From the NCBI GenBank assembly GCA_031404155.1, contig JANNGZ010000417.1, positions 1-33,306 of the forward strand: a stretch of 33,306 bases of DNA. Reading direction: 5' to 3'. Within the stretch, counting starts at the first letter, position 1. Each line of letters begins with the position of its first letter. The notes under the pieces were generated by a model. The model was not told the DNA's origin, ran no database searches, and saw only the letters and a program-made list of their open reading frames with translations. Positions 1 through 10,891 of the stretch are shown one piece after another. A program made the position numbers and the translations under genes. The stretch comes from JANNGZ01 sp031404155. GTDB taxonomy: Bacteria; Pseudomonadota; Gammaproteobacteria; Burkholderiales; Burkholderiaceae_C.

Positions 1-28
1 TGAAAAAGGGAAGCCATGGCTTCCCTTT
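1..28 (-). terminator. Intrinsic terminator after tRNA-Gly
   Basis: Positions 5-28 form a perfect 24-bp palindrome centred on CCATGG. Read on the minus strand it is followed by a run of T (positions 7-3). It lies 8 bases past the CCA end of tRNA-Gly, so it is well placed to end that transcript. The window edge cuts the sequence beyond it. Confidence 0.75.
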
Positions 29-35
29 CGATGTT

Positions 36-111
<76 letters not shown>

Positions 112-148
112 TTGGGAGTTCGGCGAACGCGCATCCGCCGAAGCCAAA

Positions 149-154
149 ATTATA
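149..154 (-). promoter_or_regulatory. Likely -10 box for tRNA-Gly
   Basis: A perfect TATAAT on the minus strand sits 38 bases before the mature 5' end of tRNA-Gly, in the lon-tRNA gap. I see no good -35 box 16-18 bases upstream, where the sequence is GC-rich. An inverted repeat (119-125 with 136-142) lies between the box and the tRNA and would fall in the 5' leader. Confidence 0.45.
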
Positions 155-190
155 CATGGGTTGGCGCGCGCTACGCCCGGCGCGCGACCC

Positions 191-2620
<2,430 letters not shown>

Positions 2621-2706
2621 TGGAACCTCTCTTTCTCAGGCCCAGATCGGGCCCGAGCGGGGGAAAACAAGATGTCGATGCTGGCGCTGCTAAAGCGCGC
2701 AGCGGC

Positions 2707-3987
2707 TCAGGCGCTGGCCTTGGCCTGTTCGCGATACACCAGTAGGGGCTTGGCGCCCTCTTCGATGTTGTGTTCGTCGACCACCACCTTGGCCACACCG
2801 TCCAGGTTGGGCAGGTCGAACATGGTGTCGATCAGCGAATGCTCCATGATCGACCGCAAGCCGCGCGCACCGGTCTTGCGCGCGAGCGCCTTGCGCGCGA
2901 TAGCTGCCAGAGCCGACGGACGAATCTCCAACTCCACGCCGTCCATGCCGAAGAGCTTCTGGTATTGCTTGAGCAGGGCGTTCTTCGGCTCGGTGAGGAT
3001 CTGAACCAGCGCGTCCTCGGTCAGTTCCCCGAGCGTGGCCACCACCGGCAGGCGCCCGACCAACTCCGGGATCAGGCCGAACTTGATCAGATCCTCCGGC
3101 TCCACCTCGCGGAACACTTCGGAGACACGCTTCTCGGTCTTGCTGTGCACCGTGGCGCCGAAGCCGATGCCGGACTTTTCGGTGCGGTTCTGGATCACCT
3201 TCTCCAGGCCGTCGAAAGCACCGCCGCAGATGAAGAGGATGTTGGTGGTGTCGATCTGCAGGAAATCCTGGTTCGGGTGTTTGCGCCCGCCCTGCGGCGG
3301 CACGCTGGCCATGGTGCCTTCCACCAGCTTCAGCAAGGCCTGCTGCACGCCCTCGCCGGACACGTCCCGCGTGATGCTCGGGTTGTCCGCTTTTCGGCTG
3401 ATCTTGTCGATTTCGTCGATGTAGACGATGCCGCGCTGTGCGCGCTCGACGTCGTAGTTGCAGTTCTGCAGCAGCTTCTGGATGATGTTTTCAACGTCTT
3501 CACCCACGTAGCCGGCTTCGGTGAGCGTGGTGGCGTCGGCAATCACGAAGGGCACGTTCAGCAGCCGGGCGAGAGTCTGTGCCAGCAGCGTCTTGCCGGA
3601 GCCGGTGGGGCCGATCAGAAGGATGTTGCTCTTGGAGAGCTCGACCTCGTCCTTGCTGTCCTTGCCGCTGCCGCCGATATGCTTCAAGCGCTTGTAGTGG
3701 TTGTAGACCGCCACCGAAAGTGTTCGTTTGGCGACCTCCTGCCCGATCACGTACTGGTCGAGGCTGGACTTGATCTCACCCGGGGTCGGCAGGTCGGACT
3801 TCGCCGATTTGCGGTCACCGGTGTCGGCCGGCACTTCGTCCCGAATGATGTCGTTGCAAAGCTCGATGCACTCGTCGCAGATGAACACCGACGGGCCGGC
3901 GATAAGCTTCTTCACCTCATGCTGGCTCTTGCCGCAAAAGGAGCAGTAAAGAACCTTCTCGCTGGGGGTGCCTTTTTTGTCGGCCAT
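2707..3987 (-). CDS. clpX: ClpX, ATPase subunit of the Clp protease
   Basis: ClpX is an AAA+ unfoldase that recognises tagged substrates and feeds them to ClpP. The 426-residue protein starts with a zinc-binding domain using Cys15, Cys18, Cys37 and Cys40. The AAA+ module follows, with Walker A GPTGSGKT at 126-133 and Walker B in IVYIDEIDK. An IGFGA loop, the ClpP-docking element, is present. Length and order match the family. The gene lies 114 bp after clpP and before lon on the same strand, as in many proteobacteria. The ATG at 3987 is supported by the conserved start of the zinc domain; its Shine-Dalgarno sequence is weak. Confidence 0.98.
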   Translation of the reverse strand: MADKKGTPSEKVLYCSFCGKSQHEVKKLIAGPSVFICDECIELCNDIIRDEVPADTGDRKSAKSDLPTPGEIKSSLDQYVIGQEVAKRTLSVAVYNHYKRLKHIGGSGKDSKDEVELSKSNILLIGPTGSGKTLLAQTLARLLNVPFVIADATTLTEAGYVGEDVENIIQKLLQNCNYDVERAQRGIVYIDEIDKISRKADNPSITRDVSGEGVQQALLKLVEGTMASVPPQGGRKHPNQDFLQIDTTNILFICGGAFDGLEKVIQNRTEKSGIGFGATVHSKTEKRVSEVFREVEPEDLIKFGLIPELVGRLPVVATLGELTEDALVQILTEPKNALLKQYQKLFGMDGVELEIRPSALAAIARKALARKTGARGLRSIMEHSLIDTMFDLPNLDGVAKVVVDEHNIEEGAKPLLVYREQAKASA

Positions 3988-4101
3988 GGAATTCTGCGCG
4001 GCTAAGGCGGACTGCCTCGCTCAATGATAGTGCAAAGCATCAGGGCGGCCGGCGAGCGAAAAGAGTCCCTTTTCACGGCCGGCAGGCACCTCGGCACGAA
4101 G

Positions 4102-4710
4102 TCAGGCGCGGCGCTCGATCACCTGGTCGATCAGGCCGTACTCCTTGGCCTCGGTGGGCGACATGAAGAAGTCGCGCTCCATGTCCGAAGTGATCTTCTC
4201 GATCGACTGGCCGGTGCGGTCGGCGTAGATGCGGTTGAGTTGCTCGCGCGTCTTGAGAATTTCGCGCGCGTGAATCTCGATATCGGTGGCCTGCCCTTGT
4301 GCGCCCCCCGAGGGTTGGTGAATCATGATCTTCGAGTTCGGCAGTGAGAGGCGCTTGCCCTTGGCTCCGGCCATCAGCAGGAAAGAGCCCATGCTCGCCG
4401 CCATGCCCATGCACATCGTCGAGACATCCGGCTTGACGAAGTTCATCGTGTCGAACACCGACAGCCCAGCGCTCACGCTACCGCCGGGCGAGTTGATGTA
4501 CAGGAAGATGTCCTTGTCGGGGTTCTCGCTCTCGAGGAACAACATTTGCGCGCAAACCAGGTTCGCGGCGTGGTCGTTCACCGGGCCCACCAGGAACACG
4601 ATGCGCTCGCGCAGCAGGCGGCTGTAGATGTCGTAGGCGCGCTCACCGCGACCCGACTGCTCGATGACGATGGGCACCATGCCCAGGTCTTGTGTGTCCA
4701 GCGCGCTCAT
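4102..4710 (-). CDS. clpP: ClpP, proteolytic subunit of the Clp protease
   Basis: ClpP is a serine peptidase that assembles into a 14-subunit chamber and cuts proteins delivered by ClpX or ClpA. The 202-residue protein has the complete catalytic triad: Ser106 in GMAASMG, His131 in MIHQPSGG and Asp180 in MERDFFM. Each lies nine residues beyond the E. coli mature numbering, consistent with a short propeptide. The oxyanion region SPGGSV is present. It lies between tig and clpX. A terminator-like hairpin and a -10-like box in the 131-bp gap before it suggest that clpP can start its own transcript. Confidence 0.98.
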   Translation of the reverse strand: MSALDTQDLGMVPIVIEQSGRGERAYDIYSRLLRERIVFLVGPVNDHAANLVCAQMLFLESENPDKDIFLYINSPGGSVSAGLSVFDTMNFVKPDVSTMCMGMAASMGSFLLMAGAKGKRLSLPNSKIMIHQPSGGAQGQATDIEIHAREILKTREQLNRIYADRTGQSIEKITSDMERDFFMSPTEAKEYGLIDQVIERRA

Positions 4711-4756
4711 GAAGGGAAGTCCTTGTGCCTTGGGGGTGAACCGGATGTGGAGGCTG

Positions 4757-4762
4757 ATTATG
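4757..4762 (-). promoter_or_regulatory. Possible -10 box for clpPX-lon
   Basis: CATAAT on the minus strand lies 46 bases before the clpP ATG and just downstream of the tig terminator-like hairpin. There is no convincing TTGACA-like -35. A CTTGTAA at about 4770 with CTCCACAT downstream is a loose match to heat-shock sigma32 elements. The call rests mainly on position. Confidence 0.3.
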
Positions 4763-4782
4763 TCGTTACAAGCGGCCCGGGT

Positions 4783-4820
4783 AGAAACGACAAAGGCGCC
4801 GGCTCATCAGGCACGGCGCC
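4783..4820 (-). terminator. Hairpin with T-rich tail between tig and clpP
   Basis: On the minus strand GGCGCCG (4820-4814) pairs with CGGCGCC (4801-4795), and the stem is followed by TTTGTCGTTT. It starts 22 bases after the tig stop codon. The T tract is interrupted, so termination may be partial. Confidence 0.5.
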
Positions 4821-4841
4821 CCGGTGCGGTCGACTCGTGGC

Positions 4842-6149
4842 CTACGCCGACATCAGATCGTCGAACGCCAAAACCGTGTCGGTTACCTTGGCTTTCTCCA
4901 GCACGAAGGTGGTGACGTTGTTCTCGATGACCACCGCCTCGACCTCGGCCATGCGCTGGCGGTCGCTCAAGTACCAGCGCATCACTTCGGCCGGCTTTTC
5001 GTAGCTCTGGCTCATCTCTTCGATGTGCTTCTGCAACTGCTCGGGCTTGGCCTGCAGGTTGTTCGAACGCACCAGTTCGGCCACGACCAGGCCCAGGCGC
5101 ACGCGACGCTCGGCCTGCGGCGCGAAGATTTCCTTCGGGATCGGCGCCTTGTCGGCATCCTTGACGCCGCGCTTCTTCAGGTCTTCGCGCGCCGCCTCGG
5201 TCATGCGCTCGAGTTCGCCCTCCACCAGCGCGTTCGGCAGCTCGAGCTCGGCCACCTTCAACAGCGCGTCCATCACCGCGCCCTTGTTGCGCGCCAGTAC
5301 GCGAAACTTCACCTCGCGCTCCAGATTCTTCTTCACGTCGGCGCGCAGCGCGTCCACCGTGGCGTCAGCGATGCCGAGCGACTTGGCGAACGCCTCGTCG
5401 ACCACCGGCAGTGCCTGCGCCTCGATCTTCTTCATCGTCACCAGGAAGTCGGCTTCCTTGCCGGCAACGTCCTTGCCCTGGTAGTCCGCCGGGAACTGCA
5501 AGGGGAAGGTCTTGCTCTCGCCGACCTTCATCCCGCGCACCGCCTTGTCGAACTGCTCCAGCATCTGGCCTTCGCCGACGATAAACTGGAACGACTCGGC
5601 AGCGCCACCTTGAAACGGCTCGCCGTCGATCTTGCCTTCGAAGTCGATCGTCACCCGGTCGCTTTCAGCCGCACCTTCGGTTTGTGGGCGCTGGGCGAAA
5701 GTGCGGCGCTGTTTGCGCAGAATGTCCACCGTCTTGTCGATCGCGGCCTCGCTCACCTCGGTCGAAACGCGTTCGACCTCGGCCCCCGCCAGGTCACCGA
5801 TCTTGACCTCGGGGTAGACCTCGAAGGTGGCGTCGAAGGCCATCTGGCCCTCGGGCGCGGCGTCCTTCTGCGTGATGCGCGGCGCGCCGGCCACACGCAG
5901 CTTGGCCTCGTTCACCGCCTCGGAGAAGCGCTGGCCGACCTTGTCGTTCATCACCTCGTAGTGCACCGAGTAGCCGTAGCGCTGGGCCACAACGCTCATC
6001 GGCACCTTGCCGGGCCGAAAGCCGTCGGCCTTGACGGTTCGCGACAGCTTCTTCAGGCGCGACTCGACCTCGCCGTTGATTTCTTGCGCCGCCAGCGTGA
6101 GCGTGATGCGGCGTTCCAGCTTTTCGAGGGTTTCGACAGTGACCGTCAT
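4842..6149 (-). CDS. tig: Trigger factor, ribosome-associated chaperone and prolyl isomerase
   Basis: Trigger factor binds at the ribosome exit tunnel and helps nascent chains fold. The 435-residue protein begins MTVTVETLEKLERRITL, typical of the family. The ribosome-binding loop in GFRPGKVP is the signature in the N-terminal domain. A central FKBP-like isomerase domain follows (about 150-245), then the helical C-terminal arms. The reading frame is open for 23 more codons upstream, but those lie over the tRNA-Leu gene, so the start at 6149 is right; GAGAGC precedes it. It is followed by clpP, clpX and lon, the usual partners in protein quality control. Confidence 0.97.
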   Translation of the reverse strand: MTVTVETLEKLERRITLTLAAQEINGEVESRLKKLSRTVKADGFRPGKVPMSVVAQRYGYSVHYEVMNDKVGQRFSEAVNEAKLRVAGAPRITQKDAAPEGQMAFDATFEVYPEVKIGDLAGAEVERVSTEVSEAAIDKTVDILRKQRRTFAQRPQTEGAAESDRVTIDFEGKIDGEPFQGGAAESFQFIVGEGQMLEQFDKAVRGMKVGESKTFPLQFPADYQGKDVAGKEADFLVTMKKIEAQALPVVDEAFAKSLGIADATVDALRADVKKNLEREVKFRVLARNKGAVMDALLKVAELELPNALVEGELERMTEAAREDLKKRGVKDADKAPIPKEIFAPQAERRVRLGLVVAELVRSNNLQAKPEQLQKHIEEMSQSYEKPAEVMRWYLSDRQRMAEVEAVVIENNVTTFVLEKAKVTDTVLAFDDLMSA

Positions 6150-6183
6150 GATGAATGCAGCTCTCAGAAGTTGCGTGATTCTC

Positions 6184-6270
6184 TGGTGCGCGGGGGGGGA
6201 CTCGAACCCCCACACCATCGCTGGCGTCAGGACCTAAACCTGGTGCGTCTACCAATTTCGCCACCCGCGC
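6184..6270 (-). tRNA. tRNA-Leu (anticodon UAG)
   Basis: An 87-nt class II tRNA on the minus strand. The acceptor arm GCGCGGG pairs with CCCGCGC, followed by discriminator A and encoded CCA. The anticodon stem CCAGG/CCTGA holds loop TTTAGGT with anticodon TAG, and there is a long variable arm before the GGGGGTTCGAGTCCCCC T arm. It ends 34 bases before the tig start, so it may be co-transcribed with tig and processed out. Confidence 0.96.
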
Positions 6271-6302
6271 GGAAAACGAACAAGGGGGCACGGTGGCCCC
6301 CT
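6271..6302 (-). terminator. Terminator-like hairpin between the RND gene and tRNA-Leu
   Basis: On the minus strand AGGGGGC (6302-6296) pairs with GCCCCCT (6289-6283) around a 6-nt loop, followed by TGTTCGTTTTCC. It lies 142 bases after the RND pump stop codon and 13 bases before tRNA-Leu. It could end the efflux operon. If the tRNA promoter lies upstream of it, it would instead be part of the tRNA 5' leader. Confidence 0.5.
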
Positions 6303-6360
6303 CCTTGGGAATCGGCGAACTGCGAATTTTAGCTTGCGGCGGCGCGCGAGCTGGCCTCCG

Positions 6361-6489
6361 GTTCGCGCTTGACGCGAAACCACTCCGCGAGCATCAGGCG
6401 GGCGACCCGCTTTCGCGCTTGACGCGAAACCACGCCGCAGGCATCAGGCTGGCGACCCGCTTTCGCGCTTGACGCGAAACCACGCCGCA
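6361..6489. repeat. 50-bp tandem repeat, about 2.6 copies
   Basis: Copies lie at 6361-6410, 6411-6460 and 6461-6489 (partial). The last two are nearly identical; the first has several substitutions. The unit includes GCGCTTGACGCGAAACCAC. It covers the 3' end of the RND pump gene, whose stop codon at 6444-6446 lies in the second copy, and continues beyond it. Because 50 is not a multiple of three, each copy changes the reading frame. Confidence 0.9.
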
Positions 6490-9400
6490 TACATCGCCGG
6501 CAGCGCCAGCAAGGTGAGCGCGGTGGCCACGATCAGGCCACCCATGATCGCCACCGCCATCGGCCCCCAGAACACGCTGCGCGACAGCGGGATCATCGCC
6601 AGCACCGCTGCCGCCGCGGTCAACACGATCGGGCGGAAGCGGCGCACCGCCGACTCGACGATCGCCTCCCAGGAGGGTACGCCGCGCGCGCGGTCCTGCT
6701 CGATCTGGTCGATCAGGATCACCGAGTTGCGCATGATCATGCCCATCAACGCAATCACGCCGAGCAGCGCCACGAAGCCGAAAGGCCGGTTCAGGATCAG
6801 CAAGGCCGCGGCCACGCCCGCGATGCCCAGTGGCCCGGTGAGAAACACCAGCACCGCGCGGCTGAAGCTGTGCAGTTGCAGCATCAGCAAGGTGAAGATG
6901 ATGAACAACATCAAGGGCACGCCGGCCGCGATCGAATCGGTGCCCTTGCTGCTCTCCTCCACCGCGCCGGCAATCTGGATCTTGTAGCCGTCGGCCAGGC
7001 GCGCCTGCAACTCGGCCAGCTTTGGCCAGACCTGCATTGTCACGGTCGGACCCTGCATGCCCTCCACCACGTCGCCCTGCACCGTGACCGCAAACTGGCG
7101 GCCTTCGCGCCACATCACCCCTGGCTCGAACGCAAAACCCACTTGCGCGATCTGGGTCAGCGGGATCGAGCGGCCGCTGGTGGTCGGTAGGTAGGCCTTG
7201 CCGAGGTCGGTGATCGCGTTGCGTTCGTCCAGCGGCTGGCGCAACACGATGTCGACCAGCTTGTCGCCTTCGCGGTACTGGCCGATCGTCGAGCCCGACA
7301 AGATGGTGCGCGAGGCCTGGGCGATCGACTGGCTGGTGACGCCCAGCGCGCGCGCCTTGTCCTGGTCGATCGAAAGGCGCAGCACCTTGATCGACTCGTT
7401 CCAGTTGTCGTTCACGCCACGCATGTTCGGGTTGGCGTGCAGGATCGCCTTGGCTTCGTCGGCGTACAGGCGCACCTGTTTCGCGTCCGGGCCGACGACA
7501 CGGAACTGCACCGGGTACGGCACCGGCGGCCCGTTGGGCAAGAGCTTGACGCGACCGCGGACCTCGGGAAACTCTTCGGCCAGCAGCGCCGGCAGTTGCA
7601 CCCGAAGCGACTCGCGGGTGGCGATGTCCTTGGGCAGCACGATCGCCTGGCTCACATTGCTCTGCGGGAAGATCTGGTCCAGCGGCAGGTAAAAGCGCGG
7701 CACCCCCGACCCGATCCAGGTCGACACGCTGGCCACCCCCGGCTCCTGACTCATTCGCGCTTCAAAGCGTTTGGCGATCTCTTCGCTTTGCTGGATCGTC
7801 GAGCCTTCGGGCAACCAGAGGTCGACCATGATTTCGGGCCGGCTCGAATCGGGGAAGAACTGCTGCTGCACCCGGCCCATGCCGACGATGCCGAAGGCGA
7901 AGATCAGCAGCGTGGCACCGATCGTGATCCAGCGGTGCTGCACGCACCAGTCCACCATGCGACGCAAGCGGCTGTAGAACGGCGTGTCGAAGAGTTCGTG
8001 CGGTGCTTCGCCCTCCTCGACATGCACCTTGTGTTTCGTATGCAGCAGCCAGGCGCCGAGGTAGGGCACGAAGTACACCGACACCACCCAGGAAATGAGC
8101 AGCGCCGCCGCGGTCACCGCAAAGATCGCGAAGGTGTATTCGCCCACGGTGGAGCGCGCAATGCCGATCGGCAGGAAACCCGCCGCGGTGATCAGCGTGC
8201 CGGTGAGCATCGGCATCGCCGTCACGTCGTAGGCGAAGGTGGCGGCGCGATGTTTGTCGTAGCCCTCCTCGAGCTTTCGCACCATCATCTCCACCGCGAT
8301 GATCGCGTCGTCGACCAGCAGGCCCAAGGCAATGATCAAGGAGCCAAGCGAAATCTTGTGCAGGCCCACACCCCAATAGAACATGGTCACGAAGGTGATT
8401 GCGAGCACCAGCGGGATCGTGATGCCCACCACCAGGCCAGGCCAGATGTCGACGCGCAAGTAAGGAAATCCGGGCATGCGGTGCAGCCCCAGCGCGATGA
8501 AGCTCACCGCCAACACGATCAACACCGCTTCGACCAGCACACGCACGAACTCACCCACCGAGCGCGAGACCGCCTGCGGCTGGTCCTGCACCTGGGTCAT
8601 CTCGATGCCGGCCGGCAGCTCCTTGCGGATATCGGCCACACGCGTCTGCAAGGCCTTGCCCAGCGCAATGATGTCGCCACCCTTGGCCATCGAAATGCCG
8701 AGCGCCACCGCCGCCTTGCCCTGGTGGCGTACCAGCACCGAGGGCGGGTCGACATAGGCGCGCTTCACCTCGGCGATGTCGGCCAGACGCAAGGTGCTGG
8801 CCTGCCCAGTCGCCGGGTTCACCGCGCGGATCGAAAAGCGCTTGAGTTCGTCGACCGAATTGAACTGGCCGCCCACCCGCACCTGCAGGTTGTCGCTGCC
8901 GGCATTGAGCACGCCGGCACCTTCGACCGCGTTCTGCGCGCCGATCTGCGCGATGACCTGGTTGAAGTCCAGGCCGAGCTGGGCCAGCCGCTTGTGCGAA
9001 ATTTCGATGAACAGCTTCTCGGGCTGCGCGCCGAAGACCTCGACCTTGGCCACGTCGCGCACCCGCAGCAGCTGCTGGCGCACCCGGTCGGCGAATTCGC
9101 GCAACTCTTCCTTGCTGAACCCGTCGGCCGAGAGCGCGTAGATCGAGCCGTAGACGTCGCCGAACTCGTCGTTGAAGACCGGGCCGATCACGCCCTGCGG
9201 CAGCGTGCTGCGCATGTCGCCGATTTTTTTGCGCACCTGGTACCAGGTGTTGCTCACCTCGGAGGCCGGCGAGTTGTCCTTGATCTGAAAGATGGTCAGC
9301 GACTCGCCGGGCTTGGTGTAGCTGCGCAGGATGTCGCTGTAGGGCACCTCCTGCAAAGTCTTCTCGATCTTGTCGGTGACCTGCTCGGCCATCTGCTGCG

Positions 9401-9605
9401 CCGACGCGCCCGGCCAGAAGGCCTGCACCACCATCGCCCTGAAGGTGAACGGCGGGTCCTCGTCCTGGCCGAGTTGGAAGTAGGCGGTGAAGCCGAGCAA
9501 CAGCAGCACCACCATCAGGTAGCGGGTGAGCGCCGGGTGGTCCAGGGCCCAACGGGAGATGTTGAAGCGTGACGGGGTCGGCTCGATAGCGCTTGCGTTG
9601 CTCAT
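6444..9605 (-). CDS. RND-family efflux pump, inner-membrane permease
   Basis: A proton-driven transporter of the AcrB/HAE1 type, expected to export drugs, solvents or similar compounds across the envelope with an adaptor and an outer-membrane channel. It has 1053 residues, the usual length. A first membrane segment lies near 27-45, then a periplasmic porter region. The membrane motif ALGLLVDDAIIAVE contains the paired Asp432-Asp433 that carry protons in this family. A second periplasmic region and six more helices follow. The start at MSNAS (9605) is chosen over an upstream Pro/Arg-rich extension; GGAGCG precedes it, 13 bases after the adaptor gene stop. The last residues lie in a 50-bp tandem repeat. 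No outer-membrane partner is encoded nearby. Substrate unknown. Confidence 0.93.
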   Translation of the reverse strand: MSNASAIEPTPSRFNISRWALDHPALTRYLMVVLLLLGFTAYFQLGQDEDPPFTFRAMVVQAFWPGASAQQMAEQVTDKIEKTLQEVPYSDILRSYTKPGESLTIFQIKDNSPASEVSNTWYQVRKKIGDMRSTLPQGVIGPVFNDEFGDVYGSIYALSADGFSKEELREFADRVRQQLLRVRDVAKVEVFGAQPEKLFIEISHKRLAQLGLDFNQVIAQIGAQNAVEGAGVLNAGSDNLQVRVGGQFNSVDELKRFSIRAVNPATGQASTLRLADIAEVKRAYVDPPSVLVRHQGKAAVALGISMAKGGDIIALGKALQTRVADIRKELPAGIEMTQVQDQPQAVSRSVGEFVRVLVEAVLIVLAVSFIALGLHRMPGFPYLRVDIWPGLVVGITIPLVLAITFVTMFYWGVGLHKISLGSLIIALGLLVDDAIIAVEMMVRKLEEGYDKHRAATFAYDVTAMPMLTGTLITAAGFLPIGIARSTVGEYTFAIFAVTAAALLISWVVSVYFVPYLGAWLLHTKHKVHVEEGEAPHELFDTPFYSRLRRMVDWCVQHRWITIGATLLIFAFGIVGMGRVQQQFFPDSSRPEIMVDLWLPEGSTIQQSEEIAKRFEARMSQEPGVASVSTWIGSGVPRFYLPLDQIFPQSNVSQAIVLPKDIATRESLRVQLPALLAEEFPEVRGRVKLLPNGPPVPYPVQFRVVGPDAKQVRLYADEAKAILHANPNMRGVNDNWNESIKVLRLSIDQDKARALGVTSQSIAQASRTILSGSTIGQYREGDKLVDIVLRQPLDERNAITDLGKAYLPTTSGRSIPLTQIAQVGFAFEPGVMWREGRQFAVTVQGDVVEGMQGPTVTMQVWPKLAELQARLADGYKIQIAGAVEESSKGTDSIAAGVPLMLFIIFTLLMLQLHSFSRAVLVFLTGPLGIAGVAAALLILNRPFGFVALLGVIALMGMIMRNSVILIDQIEQDRARGVPSWEAIVESAVRRFRPIVLTAAAAVLAMIPLSRSVFWGPMAVAIMGGLIVATALTLLALPAMYAAWFRVKRESGSPA

Positions 9606-9618
9606 CGCCCGCTCCGCC

Positions 9619-10806
9619 TCAACGCGCGGCCGTGGTGGAGGGGGCGGCCTTGGCGACGGACCCTGCGGAGGCAGCCGATGCAGCGGCGGTGCCTGCCGAT
9701 GCGGCCGCGGCCGGCGCACCGTAGAGGCGAACCTTCTGCCCCTGCGTCAGCACATGCACCCCCGCCGTCACCACGGTCTGCCCCGGGCTCAGGCCGGCGG
9801 TGACCACCACGCTGTTGCCGTCGGCGCCGGCCACCTGAATCGGCTGCGACTTGACGGTCATGCTCGCCTTGTCGACGAGCCATACCGCGGCCCGGCCCTG
9901 CCTTTCTCCCGGAACTTCCATGACCGCGGCCAACGGCAGCTTGGTGATGCCGGCGAGCGTCGGTTCGTCGACCAGCACGCTGGCGGTCTGGCCCAGCCGC
10001 AAGGCGGCCTTGCCAGCGTCAGCTTTGACGACAAAGGTGCGTGTCGTGGGGTCGGCTGAGGCTGACACCTCACGCACCGTGCCGTTCAACAACTCCCCAG
10101 CGGAGCCCCAGAGCTTGAGCTTCACCGCGCCGGCTTGGCCCGCCAGCGCACGCACGCGGGCGAGTTGGCCTTCGGGGACCGAGAACACCAGATCACGAGG
10201 GCCGTCGTGAGCCAGGCGCAGCACCGGCGCCCCGGCGGCCACCACCGCGCCGGGCTCCGCCTCGACGGCCGTGACGACACCCGACGCATCGGCCAACAGC
10301 GTCGAATAGGCGGCCTGGTTGCTCTGCAAGCTGGACTGCGCGCGGGCCTGGTCGAGTTGCGCCTGCGCCGCTTTTACCGCGGTGTCGCGGCGCTCCAGTT
10401 CGGCACCGCTGATGAAGTTCTGGTCGCGCAATTCCTTGAAGCGCTTGAAGTCGGCCAAGGCCAACTGGTGGTTGACCTGCGCCGCCTGCACCGCGGCGCG
10501 CGCCGCATCCTGGCCGAGCTTCAGGTCCTGCGGGTCGAGTTGCGCCAGCACCTGGCCGGCCTTGACCGAATCGCCCAGGTTCACATGCCGTCGCACCAGC
10601 TTGCCGCCGACGCGGAAAGCCAGACGCGACTCGAGCCGCGCCCGCACTTCGGCGGCGTATTCGTGCGAGCCGCGGGCAACGTCATTGCTGACGATCAGGG
10701 TTCGCACCGAACGTACCGGCTCGGGCGTCGGCTCGGGCTTGGAGCAGGCGACGAGCAAGGAGCCCGAGAGTGCGGCAAGGAAGGTGGCGGCAGCGGTTGT
10801 GCGCAT
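9619..10806 (-). CDS. RND efflux periplasmic adaptor lipoprotein
   Basis: A membrane-fusion (HlyD/AcrA-like) subunit that links the RND pump to an outer-membrane channel. It has 395 residues. The N-terminus is a lipoprotein signal ending LLVAC, so Cys21 should be lipidated. The body has a barrel-sandwich lipoyl half (GKLVRRHVNLGDSVKAGQVLAQL), a coiled hairpin (about 95-150), a second lipoyl half (ASGVVTAVEAEPGAVVAAG), and beta-barrel and membrane-proximal domains. The C-terminus is an Ala/Ser-rich tail. The open frame runs far upstream, but the lipoprotein signal fixes the start at 10806. It is first in a two-gene operon with the RND pump, under a promoter with a TetR-type operator. Confidence 0.93.
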   Translation of the reverse strand: MRTTAAATFLAALSGSLLVACSKPEPTPEPVRSVRTLIVSNDVARGSHEYAAEVRARLESRLAFRVGGKLVRRHVNLGDSVKAGQVLAQLDPQDLKLGQDAARAAVQAAQVNHQLALADFKRFKELRDQNFISGAELERRDTAVKAAQAQLDQARAQSSLQSNQAAYSTLLADASGVVTAVEAEPGAVVAAGAPVLRLAHDGPRDLVFSVPEGQLARVRALAGQAGAVKLKLWGSAGELLNGTVREVSASADPTTRTFVVKADAGKAALRLGQTASVLVDEPTLAGITKLPLAAVMEVPGERQGRAAVWLVDKASMTVKSQPIQVAGADGNSVVVTAGLSPGQTVVTAGVHVLTQGQKVRLYGAPAAAASAGTAAASAASAGSVAKAAPSTTAAR

Positions 10807-10871
10807 GGCGTGGGCTTTGGAGTTCTGGCGTGGCGCAAGGGCGCCAGGGTGTCGAGAACGCTTGAACTGCG

Positions 10872-10891
10872 TACTGACCGGTTGGTCAGTA
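10872..10891. promoter_or_regulatory. TetR-type operator (inverted repeat)
   Basis: TACTGACCGGTTGGTCAGTA has perfect 8-bp arms, TACTGACC and GGTCAGTA, around four bases. This is the usual form of operators bound by TetR-family repressors of efflux operons. It starts at the downstream edge of the -10 box of the adaptor-pump promoter and covers the expected transcription start, so a bound protein would block initiation. No TetR-family gene lies in this window. Confidence 0.75.

Noticed and set aside
2621..2706. Heat-shock promoter before lon
   Set aside because: CTTGTTTT is present, but no CCCCAT-type -10 follows at a suitable distance; the 86-bp gap gives no clear promoter.
3988..4101. GC-rich inverted repeat between clpP and clpX as a terminator
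   Set aside because: The stem is broken by unpaired bases and lacks a T tract on the minus strand; clpP and clpX are usually co-transcribed.
7437..9572. A 711-codon plus-strand frame opposite the RND pump
   Set aside because: Shadow of a conserved gene; composition is typical of antisense translation in GC-rich DNA.
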